A stretch of 64,000 bases of DNA, taken from NCBI GenBank assembly GCA_017472305.1, contig JAFUQP010000020.1, positions 62,001-126,000 of the forward strand, in the 5' to 3' direction. The translations under genes were made by a program, and so were the position numbers. Every line of letters begins with the position of its first letter. The first letter of the stretch is position 1. The stretch is from Clostridia bacterium. GTDB taxonomy: Bacteria > Bacillota > Clostridia > Oscillospirales > CAG-272. The notes under the pieces are model-generated. The model worked only from the letters and a program-made list of their open reading frames with translations, was not told where the DNA came from and did no database searches. This document shows, in pieces, positions 8,934 through 18,400 of this stretch.

Positions 8934-9707
8934 TCAGTCGTCACCGAGATATGCCTTGATAACCTCGGGCTCGGAGAGCGCATCGTTTACGTTGCCCTCA
9001 GCGAGAGTCGTACCGAAGTTAAGCACGGTAACGTTATCACAGATACCCTTAACAAGGCTCATATCGTGCTCGATAAGGAGTATCGTCATATCGAAGTTAT
9101 CCCTTACAAACCTGATAGTTTCCATAAGCTCCTCGGTTTCGTGGGGGTTCATACCCGCCGCCGGCTCGTCAAGAAGCAGGAGAGTCGGGTTCGTTGCAAG
9201 AGCGCGGGCTATCTCGAGCTTACGCTGCTTACCGTAGGGGAGGTTGTAGGCAAGAAGGTTTCTCGACTCGTAAAGTCCGAAAATCGAGAGAAGCTCCTCT
9301 GCGCGCTTAACCATTGCGCGCTCGGTTTTATACTGCGAGGGGAAACGGAGTATCGTTGGGAGTATTCCGCACTTGAACTCGGGGAGATTGTGAAGTCCTA
9401 CCATTACGTTCCTTATAACCGTCATATTGTTAAATAGGCGGATATTCTGGAAGGTACGGGCAATTCCCTTGCGGTTAATTACCTCCTGAGAGTTGCCCTT
9501 AAGCTCCTCACCGTTAAGGTAGAAGGTTCCCGTCGTGGGCTGATATACGCCCGTGAGCATATTAAAGACGGTGGTCTTTCCTGCTCCGTTGGGGCCTATC
9601 AAGCCGTAAATTTCGTTCTTTTTAATCTTTAAGTTTACATTTTGAACCGCTTTAAGGCCTCCAAAGGAGATGCCGAGGTTCTTTGTTTCAAGTACAAATT
9701 CGCTCAT
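8934..9707 (-). CDS. livG: Branched-chain amino-acid ABC transporter ATPase LivG
   Basis: Partner ATPase of LivF. 257 aa. Walker A GPNGAGKTTVFN, LivG-type ARTFQNIRLFNNMTV, a degenerate signature (LPYGKQRKLEIARAL), Walker B LLLLDEPAAGMNP and H-loop LLIEHDM. The degenerate signature is normal for LivG. It starts 1 nt after the livM stop, so it is translationally coupled. Confidence 0.94.
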   Translation of the reverse strand: MSEFVLETKNLGISFGGLKAVQNVNLKIKKNEIYGLIGPNGAGKTTVFNMLTGVYQPTTGTFYLNGEELKGNSQEVINRKGIARTFQNIRLFNNMTVIRNVMVGLHNLPEFKCGILPTILRFPSQYKTERAMVKRAEELLSIFGLYESRNLLAYNLPYGKQRKLEIARALATNPTLLLLDEPAAGMNPHETEELMETIRFVRDNFDMTILLIEHDMSLVKGICDNVTVLNFGTTLAEGNVNDALSEPEVIKAYLGDD

Positions 9708-9708
9708 A

Positions 9709-10866
9709 TTATTCTCCTTTATCTGCCTTATCGGGATTCTTTGTGCTTTCGTTTACAACGATGTCGGTCGAGAGAATTTCGTTCATCTCAATCTTGGTGG
9801 GAACTCTTGCCCACGCGCCCTCGTCGTCGGCATACTTCTTGCTCTCGGGGTGAGTAAGCTTAAGAAGCGCCTTAAGGAACTTACGGGGGTTGTATTTCTC
9901 TCTGAAGTTCTTAAGAGCGGGCGCGTTGTTGTATACTACGATAAGTATAAGAACAAGAGCGTATATGAGGTCCTTAAGAACCGCGAGATTACCTGTAAGA
10001 ACTACGGTAAGGGTTGTGTTGAGGTAGGTTATTACCGCCGCGGAAATAATCGTACCCGTGATGTTACCCATTCCGCCAAGCACTACCATAACGAGTATCT
10101 CGATGGAATAGTTGTAGTCAAACACCGCCGCCTGAACGTTATTGTTAGCGAAGCTGTAAAGCACTCCCGCTACACCTGCAAATGCCGCGGAAATAACGAA
10201 TGCAACAAGCTTGTACTTCGTTACGTTAATACCGGTTGCGTGAGCTGCTATTTCGTTGTCACGGATAGCGGTTATCGCGCGTCCGTGCTTTGAACGAAGA
10301 AGGTTCTGAATAACAGCGAGCGTCACAAGAACCAAAACGAAGCCTATTATGAAGAGATATTGCTTATCAAAGCGAGGGGTTCTGAGTCCGAGAGGTCCGC
10401 CAAAGCTCTCCTCAGAGGTATTCTGGAAGAGGGACTTAACGATTTCGCAGAATGCGAGAGTGACTATTGCAAGATAGTCGCCCTTAAGACGAAGTGCGGG
10501 AAGGCCTACTATAAAGCCTGCCGCAGCAGCAATAAGCGCACCAACAAGAAGAGATATCAGAAGGTTTACAACGCCCTTACCGAGCGCATCGGCAAGAAGC
10601 ACGGAAACCTTACCTCCGATATAAGCGCCAATGCACATAAAGCCCGCGTGACCGAGCGAAAGCTCACCGAGGAAGCCTACGACAAGTCCGAGCGATACTG
10701 CAAGAATTATGCTGATAGTCATTCTCTCAAGGAGATAGAGAGTAGACTGAGGAAGCGCGCCGGCAAAAGTGAGCGCCGAAAATACCGCCGCAACTACACC
10801 TATAACGATATAGTTAAGATAATACTTCCAGGTGATGCCTTTGATTTTTTCTATTATTCTGTTCAT
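9709..10866 (-). CDS. livM: Branched-chain amino-acid ABC transporter permease LivM
   Basis: Inner-membrane permease of about 8-10 helices, 385 aa. Typical LivM stretches: LSLGHAGFMCIGAY, GLPALRLKGDYLAIVTLAF and AVIQNLLRSKHGRAITAIRDNEIAA. The last 60 or so residues are a hydrophilic charged tail (PTKIEMNEILSTDIVV), longer than in E. coli LivM and of unknown role. The start overlaps the livH stop by one base (TAATG). Confidence 0.93.
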   Translation of the reverse strand: MNRIIEKIKGITWKYYLNYIVIGVVAAVFSALTFAGALPQSTLYLLERMTISIILAVSLGLVVGFLGELSLGHAGFMCIGAYIGGKVSVLLADALGKGVVNLLISLLVGALIAAAAGFIVGLPALRLKGDYLAIVTLAFCEIVKSLFQNTSEESFGGPLGLRTPRFDKQYLFIIGFVLVLVTLAVIQNLLRSKHGRAITAIRDNEIAAHATGINVTKYKLVAFVISAAFAGVAGVLYSFANNNVQAAVFDYNYSIEILVMVVLGGMGNITGTIISAAVITYLNTTLTVVLTGNLAVLKDLIYALVLILIVVYNNAPALKNFREKYNPRKFLKALLKLTHPESKKYADDEGAWARVPTKIEMNEILSTDIVVNESTKNPDKADKGE

Positions 10867-11732
10867 TATACCTTCTCCCTTCTCTTCTTTCCGAGAAGAC
10901 CCGTAGGCTTAACGAGAAGAATAACAATAAGTATTGCGAACTCAATAGCAGTCGTGTAGGGTGCTACTCCGGGTAAGGAGTTGCAGATACACTCAACGAC
11001 ACCGAGAAGAATTCCGCCGAGCATAGCGCCGGGAATAGAGCCTATACCGCCGATAACCGCGGCAGTGAACGCCTTAATTCCGGGGAGCGCACCGTAGGTC
11101 GGCATAATAGTAGGAACGTTCATCAGGCTGAAGAGTCCCGCAAGAGCTGCAAGCGCTGAGCCTATAGCAAATGTGAGGGTGATTATCATATTGATATCAA
11201 TACCCATAAGCCTTGCCGCGTCCTTATCCTCAGATACGGCTATCATCGCGCGGCCAATCTTGGTATACTTTACAAAGAGGTTTAGAAGAACCATTACGCA
11301 TACCGCTGCTGCGAGAGTAATAAGAGTTCCGTGGCCTATCTTAAGAGCGCCAAGCTCAAGTGAGCCAAATTCTGCGATTATTACGTAACGCGGAGCTGTT
11401 CCGAAGATAATCTGCGCCAAGCTCTGTAAAAAGTAGCTCATACCTATTGCTGTGATAAGAACGGCAAGAGGCGAGGAGCCGCGAAGCGGCTTGTAGGCTA
11501 CCTTCTCGATAGAAACACCGAGAAGAACGCACATAACAACCGCCGCTACTATTGAAACTATTGGATTGATGGCAAGAAATACGAGTATGGTATAGCCGCC
11601 GACCATAATGATATCACCGTGTGCGAAGTTCAGCATCTTCGCAATACCGTATACCATAGTATAGCCGAGAGCTATCATTGCGTATATGCCGCCAAGGCTC
11701 AAGCCGTTGACTAAAGTAGTGATAAATTCCAT
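10866..11732 (-). CDS. livH: Branched-chain amino-acid ABC transporter permease LivH
   Basis: Second permease subunit, 288 aa, pairing with LivM. NGLSLGGIYAMIALGYTMVYG at the N-terminus and NFAHGDIIMVGGY are family signatures, with SEDKDAARLMGIDIN and PGAMLGGILLGVVE further on. The AAGGA-type ribosome site lies in the 130-nt gap after livK. That gap also holds a weak hairpin (CGCGG-A6-CCGCG near 11776-11791), which could lower permease expression relative to the binding protein. Confidence 0.93.
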   Translation of the reverse strand: MEFITTLVNGLSLGGIYAMIALGYTMVYGIAKMLNFAHGDIIMVGGYTILVFLAINPIVSIVAAVVMCVLLGVSIEKVAYKPLRGSSPLAVLITAIGMSYFLQSLAQIIFGTAPRYVIIAEFGSLELGALKIGHGTLITLAAAVCVMVLLNLFVKYTKIGRAMIAVSEDKDAARLMGIDINMIITLTFAIGSALAALAGLFSLMNVPTIMPTYGALPGIKAFTAAVIGGIGSIPGAMLGGILLGVVECICNSLPGVAPYTTAIEFAILIVILLVKPTGLLGKKRREKV

Positions 11733-11862
11733 AAAAAATCCTTTTTCTATATTACGACAATTTGCCGGCGCGGAAAAAACCGCGTCAGCAAACCGTCAAA
11801 TATTACCGGTTGGGTAAAAATCTCAGAAAATTCACCCAAACCTCATTTCTGATTTAGAAGCC

Positions 11863-13089
11863 TTACTGTGCGGAGTTAGCGCTTTTAACTACGTACTTAA
11901 CCGCTTCCTTATTAACAAAGCCGTCGTCGCTCCAGGAGATGTTAGAGGTACCGTCAGCGTTAACTGCCTTACCGGTTACACCGTGGAAGGTGAAGTTATC
12001 GCTCGTGAACACCTCGGTAAGAATCTCAGAGAAGTCTGCGGGCGAGGTGGTTACGTCGAACTCCTTGCCGTTAGCCTTTGCTACCTTAAGAGCCTCATAG
12101 ATAGCCCATACGCAGTCGTAAGCTGCTGCGCCGAACTGGTTGAGGGGCTCGGTTTCCTCGTTGTATGCTGCATTGTACTTATCGATAAAGGTCTTTGCAG
12201 CGCCGGTGGTTGCGCCCGAGTTGAAGTGAGAAAGGTAGGAAACCTCCTGAGGAACGGTGGTGATATCGAAGCCGTCGATAGCATCGATGCCGTCAAGACC
12301 GTCGCAGCCGTAGTAGATGGCATCATCCTTTACTATTCCCTTACCCTTGGTCATAAACTGAGATGCGGGAGTATAGTAAATAGGCATAAAGATAACGTCA
12401 CAGGTCTTAAGAGCCTCTACCTGCGAGGAGAAGTCGTTATCACCCTCCTGGAAGGAAGCCTCCTTGATACCGTTCTTGAGGCTTGCATCAAGTGCGTCAA
12501 GGAACGTCTTTCTGATACCGGTCGAGTAATCCTCATCGGACTTGTAGAAGATACCTATCTGCTTGCCCTGATAGTTCTCGTTGAAGTAGACAGCAGATGC
12601 GGAGCCCTGATTAGAGTCAGCAAAGCACATCTGGAATGCGTTGTCATACTCGGGAATATCGTCGCCCGAAGCAGAGGGGGTAAGAATGAACACGTTATCG
12701 TCATTAGCGAGCTCCTTGAACTCAAGGCCGGGAGCGGTGGTAACCGTACCGAGGGAAATCTGCATTCCCGACTCGTAAAGGCTCGAGTAGGTAGTGGATA
12801 CGTTGGTAGCCTTGTGCTCGTCGTCCTTGGCAACGAACTCGAACTGCATACCGAGAGTACCTGCGCCGCCCGCAGCCTCAATAGCGTTAATCTCGTTGAT
12901 AGCAATCTGCGCTGCGTTCTTAACTGCGATACCGTAAACTGCCGCGCCGCCGCTGAGAGGGCCGGACACGCCAATCTTAATCTTGGTGTTATTCTCTGCG
13001 TAGTTTGTTTCGCCGCAGGATACGAAGCAAGTTACCATAAGCATTACAGCAAGCACCAGGCAAAGAAGCTTTGCAAAAGTCTTTTTCAT
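11863..13089 (-). CDS. livK: Branched-chain amino-acid type substrate-binding lipoprotein LivK
   Basis: Periplasmic-binding-fold receptor of the importer, 408 aa, membrane-tethered. Lipoprotein signal peptide with lipobox CFVSC. The mature part starts IKIGVSGPLSGGAAVYG, characteristic of the Leu/Ile/Val family, and later has YDCVWAIYEALKVA. The ligand may be another amino acid or an amide, since this family is broad. ATG 13089 is preferred (GGAG 7 nt ahead) over an in-frame start at 13101. First gene of livKHMGF, with its own consensus promoter and a leader hairpin. Confidence 0.92.
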   Translation of the reverse strand: MKKTFAKLLCLVLAVMLMVTCFVSCGETNYAENNTKIKIGVSGPLSGGAAVYGIAVKNAAQIAINEINAIEAAGGAGTLGMQFEFVAKDDEHKATNVSTTYSSLYESGMQISLGTVTTAPGLEFKELANDDNVFILTPSASGDDIPEYDNAFQMCFADSNQGSASAVYFNENYQGKQIGIFYKSDEDYSTGIRKTFLDALDASLKNGIKEASFQEGDNDFSSQVEALKTCDVIFMPIYYTPASQFMTKGKGIVKDDAIYYGCDGLDGIDAIDGFDITTVPQEVSYLSHFNSGATTGAAKTFIDKYNAAYNEETEPLNQFGAAAYDCVWAIYEALKVAKANGKEFDVTTSPADFSEILTEVFTSDNFTFHGVTGKAVNADGTSNISWSDDGFVNKEAVKYVVKSANSAQ

Positions 13090-13104
13090 AATATACTCCA
13101 TTCC

Positions 13105-13121
13105 GCCACGCTTTAGGTGGC
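13105..13121 (-). promoter_or_regulatory. Leader hairpin ahead of livK
   Basis: Read on the minus strand: GCCAC-CTAAAGC-GTGGC, then GGAATGGAG, with the ATG 15 nt after the hairpin. Nearly the same module precedes the ROK kinase (GCCAC-GGG-GTGGC-GGAACGGAG). Role unknown; mRNA protection or translation control is inferred. Confidence 0.55.
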
Positions 13122-13142
13122 TAAATTAAAAAAGATAGTCTT

Positions 13143-13171
13143 ATTATATTACTTTTGATACTGTTTGTCAA
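13143..13171 (-). promoter_or_regulatory. Sigma-A promoter of livKHMGF
   Basis: Perfect -35 TTGACA (13171-13166) and -10 TATAAT (13148-13143) with a 17-nt spacer on the minus strand. The expected start is near 13136, about 47 nt before the livK ATG. The rest of the 307-nt gap to 13396 is AT-rich and holds only this promoter, the leader hairpin and the terminator at 13336-13373. Confidence 0.88.
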
Positions 13172-13335
13172 GTCATTTATTTACATTTTTTTGAATTTTT
13201 TTAATATTTTTTTGCCGCCGGGGCAATATGACTATTTTCTCGTTTTATGCAGAATAATTATGCACTGTTTTTGCTTTCTCGCCTTATATTCTCAATATCA
13301 TTCTGCTGAACACCGATTATTCTTGAATAAAAAAA

Positions 13336-13373
13336 CGCGGCTCCCACAAGGCGTAAGCCTTGCGAGAGCCGCG
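13336..13373 (-). terminator. Intrinsic terminator of the seven-gene receptor operon
   Basis: Long stem CGCGGCTC...GAGCCGCG with a second inner stem CAAGGC-GTAA-GCCTTG, followed on the minus strand by a run of seven U (plus-strand A at 13329-13335). It lies 23 nt after the stop of the gene at 13397. Confidence 0.9.
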
Positions 13374-13396
13374 AGAAAATAACGTTTTGCTAAGGA

Positions 13397-14464
13397 TTAT
13401 CCAACGAGTCCCGAACGCTCTATACCCTGCACAAGGTACTTCTGACAGAAGAGGTACATTATGATAAGGGGAGCGACAATCATAATACCCGCGGTATTCT
13501 TGATTACGTTTTCGTAGATAGCTCTACCTGCAAAGTTCTTGTCAACGAGTGACGAGGGAATACGTACGACGTCAACCATAGACCAAATCTTCATCGAGTC
13601 ACTTCCGCGATAGAAGAGCTGAGTATAGAACTGGTCGGTCCACTGCCACGAGAAGGCGAAGAGGAAGATGGTTATCATCATAGGAACCGAGAGAGGCAGA
13701 ATAATCTGAAGGAAGGTTCTGAAGGTTCCCGAGCCGTCAACGTATGCCGACTCCTCAAGCTCATCGGGCACGCCCTTGAAGAACTGACGCATCATATAGA
13801 TGTAAAGACCGTTCTTGAAGCCTATGCCGCCGATGGACAGAATGAGGAAGGGCCAGAAGGTATTGATAAGCTCAATTCCCTTCCATCCGGGAATCCAACC
13901 GAGCAGAAGCTCGAGGATACCGGGCTGCTGTGTTGACATTACGTGTGCGATATCAAAGCTCGTGAATCGCTGAAGCATTGCGTACTCGAGGGTGGAGTGA
14001 GGAATAATCATCGTCACTATAACCACCGCCATAATAAGCTTGTTGCCCTTGAACTTGAACTTCGAGATACCGTAACCGATAAGGCAGGCAACGAAGGTCT
14101 GTATAAGCGCGCAAAGCAGTGAAAGAAGCAGTGTGTTCAGGAATGCGAGCCAATACTTGTTGTCAACCATTATAGCCGTATAGGTTGCAAGCGACCAGTT
14201 CTTGGGAATAAGCGATACGGTTGCGTCTACGACGTCCTGTCTTGCCATAAACGAGCCTGCTATCTTCGAGAAGAAGGGGAAGAGGATTACGTAGGATACG
14301 CCAAGCATAAGGATAAACTTCAGTACGCTTACAACAACCTTAATCCAGGTGTGAGAGGACTGAATTTTCTTCATCAGCCTTTCCTTAAAGGAGAGCTTGC
14401 CCTCGTAGTCTACGGATATTCTGTTCTTCGATTCTTTGGTTATTACGGGTTTTGTAGAATCCAT
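13397..14464 (-). CDS. Carbohydrate-type ABC permease (MalG-like), second pair
   Basis: Six-helix permease, 355 aa, with about 45 extra polar N-terminal residues before the first helix. The MalG-type EAA loop is clear: EESAYVDGSGTFRTFLQIILP. RQFFKGVPDELEESA is typical of sugar permeases. ATG 14464 follows AAGGAGG by 8 nt; the in-frame GTG at 14473 overlaps that site and is rejected. Last gene of the operon, 13 nt after its MalF-like partner. No ATPase gene is nearby; a shared MsmX/UgpC-type ATPase encoded elsewhere would be needed (known for Firmicutes). Confidence 0.9.
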   Translation of the reverse strand: MDSTKPVITKESKNRISVDYEGKLSFKERLMKKIQSSHTWIKVVVSVLKFILMLGVSYVILFPFFSKIAGSFMARQDVVDATVSLIPKNWSLATYTAIMVDNKYWLAFLNTLLLSLLCALIQTFVACLIGYGISKFKFKGNKLIMAVVIVTMIIPHSTLEYAMLQRFTSFDIAHVMSTQQPGILELLLGWIPGWKGIELINTFWPFLILSIGGIGFKNGLYIYMMRQFFKGVPDELEESAYVDGSGTFRTFLQIILPLSVPMMITIFLFAFSWQWTDQFYTQLFYRGSDSMKIWSMVDVVRIPSSLVDKNFAGRAIYENVIKNTAGIMIVAPLIIMYLFCQKYLVQGIERSGLVG

Positions 14465-14477
14465 TGACTGCACCTCC

Positions 14478-15461
14478 TTAATCTCTTCTCTGATAGAAGA
14501 CGAACGACGAAACTATCGCGGCAACAACCACAAGCACTAGCGCAACGACCAGGAAGTACATCCACGACATCGCCGTCGCAGACGAGAAGCTTCCGCCGTC
14601 GAACTGTCTTCTGATAAACGCCATCGCGGGGTTCGTACTTCTTGTAAAGGAGTCGATAACCGTATATATCGCGTTTACGAGTATCATAGGAGATATCATC
14701 GGGAAGGTTATCTTCCAGAAGGTTTCCCAGCCGGTTGCACCCTCTATCTGGCACGCCTCGTAAATTGAGGGAGAGATAGACTGCAGACCCGCGAGGAAGA
14801 TAAGCATCTGTACGCCCGAATAGTTGATAATGTTGTAAACGTTGTTTACAAGGTCAACGACGTAGGTTACGAGCTCTCCGCCGACCTTCATACTAGCAAA
14901 GAGCTGCTGAACGTCAAGCATAGAGATAATCTCTGCGGAATTGTTCTGCGTACCGTCGTTAATTCCCTCACCCGACTCAGAGGATACGGCATCCGCTGCG
15001 TTAAGGGTTTCCATTATACCCGTCGAAACTATAACGGGAAGGAAGAATATTGCACGGAACGCTGCTCTACCAAGCATTTTGTTATTAAGAACTACTGCTA
15101 TGAAGAGCGAGAATACTATAATTGCGGGAACCTCGAAAATAAGCTGCTGAAGTCCTGCAAGGAACGCCGCAGTAAAGCCCGAGGTTGAGAATGCGTCGAC
15201 ATAGTGCTCAAAGCCAACAAAGGTGATGGTCTTGTTCGCTGCATTCACCTCACTCATACTTAACCAAACCGAGTCGATAAGAAGAGGAAGGTAGATAAGC
15301 AATACGCCGAGGATGAAGGGGAGAACGAAGACGTATCCCGCCCTCGCCCTTCTCTTCTCAAGGGAAGGCTTGCCCTTGAATACCGATTTCAGAAACTTTA
15401 ACACGGGGTTTTCCGTTTCGATATTTTCAATGCCGTCTTTTAATTCAACGCTGTTGTTCAT
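14478..15461 (-). CDS. Carbohydrate-type ABC permease (MalF-like), second pair
   Basis: Partner permease, 327 aa. First helix RAGYVFVLPFILGVLLIY, and EAA loop YEACQIEGATGWETFWKITFP. An extracellular insertion of about 60 residues (ADAVSSESGEGINDGTQNN...) sits between helices 3 and 4. The final helix ends in FVFYQRRD. Ribosome site AAGGAGGG. It lies between the DUF5696 gene and the MalG-like gene in an uninterrupted operon. Confidence 0.9.
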   Translation of the reverse strand: MNNSVELKDGIENIETENPVLKFLKSVFKGKPSLEKRRARAGYVFVLPFILGVLLIYLPLLIDSVWLSMSEVNAANKTITFVGFEHYVDAFSTSGFTAAFLAGLQQLIFEVPAIIVFSLFIAVVLNNKMLGRAAFRAIFFLPVIVSTGIMETLNAADAVSSESGEGINDGTQNNSAEIISMLDVQQLFASMKVGGELVTYVVDLVNNVYNIINYSGVQMLIFLAGLQSISPSIYEACQIEGATGWETFWKITFPMISPMILVNAIYTVIDSFTRSTNPAMAFIRRQFDGGSFSSATAMSWMYFLVVALVLVVVAAIVSSFVFYQRRD

Positions 15462-15473
15462 ATCCTTCCCTCC

Positions 15474-18400
15474 TTATATTTTTTTGAAGCCGTACGGCTG
15501 AATTGTTACAGGCTTCTCACCTGCGGCAAGTCTTACGTCAACTGCATAGGTGTTGTAGTTGAGTATGAACTCTACCTTTTCGTTACCCTTGGTGTAGGTA
15601 ACTCTTACAACGTTACCGTTGTCACTTGTGTAATCGGTAGAAACGTATACAGAGTCGCTGTCGGTTGCAACCGAGTCGGTCTTGAACGCATAGAGCGATT
15701 CATAAACCACGTCGGACGCGCCGAATGCTACGTCAACAGTACCGTCAGTATTCTTGTAGTAGGTCTCATACTCGGCAATAACCTCGTCAAGAGCCTCGCT
15801 TGCATACTCGGGGAGGGTTGTTCCCTCGGCGTCGATAAGCTCGCAGAGTGCTGCTACAAGCCCAGCCTTATCAACGTTGAGCTTAAGAGCCGCAGCTCCT
15901 ACGCCGTTCTCCTTGATAGCCTTGTCGACGGTCATGGAGAGGCAATTGTCAACCGCCTCAACATACTCAAGCGCAAGAATTACGTTGTTAGCCTCACGCT
16001 CCTCACTGCTGATGGAGCGCTCGGAAATAAGAACCTCGTGATTTGAGATAGTGTAATCCTGAAGTCCGCCGATTGCGCCGTTCAAGGTAGCGTACTGATT
16101 TACTACATAGTCAAACCAGTTCTTGTAATCGATACCGTAGTACTTGGAAAGATTGGGGTCTTCCTTAAGGTAGCTGAGGTTTTCGGTCTGGTAGCAAAGA
16201 ATGTAGTAAAGCGACGCGCCGTTCTCGATTGCACGAAGAATCTCGTAGGAGGGAGAGCCCGAGTAGTTAAGAGGCGTTCCCGTGTAGCTTACATAGCCGT
16301 GAAGAACCATTCCGTAGAAGGGCACGGTGTAAGACGAGTGTGCAAAGTGGCTCGAGTCGATAGGAGCGTTGAGAATGTGGTCAACGTACTCAAGCGCATA
16401 GACGTTACCCTTATCGGTCATAAGCGAATAGCTTTCGCTCATTTCCGCAAGAATAGAGGTTACGTTTCCGAGAGCAGACTGTCTGTCAATAAAGCTGTCC
16501 TCGTGGAAGTTGGAGTTGAGGTCCGAGCCAAGAGTCGAAACAGAGAGAGTCTTGACGTCGTAGTCCTCGAAGTACTTCGAATACTTCTTATTGAATTTCT
16601 CGTAAAGCTTATCGAGTGAGCCGGTGTTCGCAAGCATTGCAAAGAGACTCTCGAATTCGCCCGAGATGGAGTTGTATACCTGCTTTGATGCAAAGCGGTT
16701 ATCAATCATACGCGCTGCATCACGGTTCTGTGAGATGCCGTCGAACATCGCGGTGTTATTGATGTAAACGAAATCAAAGTCGGGGTATATTCCGAGATTT
16801 GCCTTGGTGTCGGTGCCGGTAGCAACGCTGACCGTCTTTTCAAGGAGCGAGTTGAAGCCGCGCTTGCCGCCCACCTTGCTCTCCCACTTTGCATTTGAGG
16901 GGTAGGTAAAGTACATACCGCCGTTTGCAAATCCGGTAAGTCTGAAGTTTACGTTAACTATGTTAACAATCTTTGCTGCGAGAGCATCGTATTCCTTTGC
17001 TCTTGCTTCAAGGCTTGCCTTCTCGTCTACGAGCTTTTCATCAAGGGCCACAGCCTCGTCTCTGAGGCTCTTTGCCTTTGCCTTAAGCACGTTCTGTGCA
17101 TCAGAAAGCTCATTATACATCGTTTCGACGTCCTCGAACTTGGTAAGAGGCTCGGAAACGGTTACGGGGAAGGTAAGAATTCTCTTGGTTACGTCAATCG
17201 AGCCGAACGCCTCTATGTAAAGAGGAAGCTGCTTCGATGCGTCAACGAGAGTCGAGAGAGCTCCTGTATCCTTGAGATAATCTCTGTAGCGGTTTGCCAT
17301 TCCGACATAGGAGGGCTGGTAATAAACGTCGCCTGCCTGTGCGGCGCTACCGTTATAGAGAGGCACTACCGTGTAGGAGATGTTTCCTACGTAGGTGCTC
17401 TTGGATGCTATGGTATAACGGCTGAGACCGCTTACCGAATAGGACTCGGTGAGGTCGAAGCTGTCGACCGGATGAGTTGCAAAGGAAGCGTACGCAAACG
17501 CGAACTTATGGCTGTTCTTACCTGAGCCGTAGCCAATAGTCGCAAGCGAGCTACCATCCTCAATTATAGTGAAGAAGCCTGTTAAATCACCTGCGTCGTT
17601 AGTATTTACCATACCGTAAACAGGCATAGTAATCTGCTGACGGTGCTTCTGAGCCTTGTCGATTGCATCATACGCAAAGTCCTGACCGTATACCGCAGTT
17701 TTAACCGCAAGCTGAATAGAGTCGAGGTTTGTGGACTGGTCAAAGTAGAAGTCGTCAAACTCCGCAACCGTTCCGCTTCCGTCGGGGAAGAAGATATATC
17801 CGTCGCGGCTCATATCGGCAGCGCCGAAGAACTTAAGAGGAGTTACCGAGTTGAGCATATACTTCGATTTGTCATATTCGAAGGAGTTTGCGGGGACGCT
17901 TATCTCAAGCTCACCATTCTCGTTAACAGTATAGATAATACTGATATCGAAGGATGCAAGCGGGAAGTCGGCAATATTGAAGCCTGCATCTCTTACTATA
18001 GCTTCAATAACAGCGGCGGTGTACCTCTTGTTCTCTTCGCCATCATCTCCGATTTCACCCGGGAAGAGAGAACGCATTGCGTTGTTTACAAGACGAACGT
18101 TACCGAGAGTATAAGCATCAACCTGATAGTTGTTAAACTTATAGACCACCTCACCCGCAGCGTATGCTGAAATCTGCTCGGAGAGAGTCTTATGAGTATC
18201 GGGATTAATTGTTTTCCACTCGTCGGGAATCTGAACGGTGTAGTTGAGAACTACAGTCTTGATTTTATCAACGATTCCGCTGATTTTCGTATACTCTGCA
18301 GAATTTGAGCCCTTAACCAAAGATACGTACTTCAAGTACGCGGCAAGCGCCTTGCTGGAAAGAACCGAGGTATCGACTGTATCGCTGGTAACCATGCCCT

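Noticed and set aside
11983..13116. 377-residue open frame on the plus strand
   Set aside because: Antisense to livK and its promoter; no independent support.
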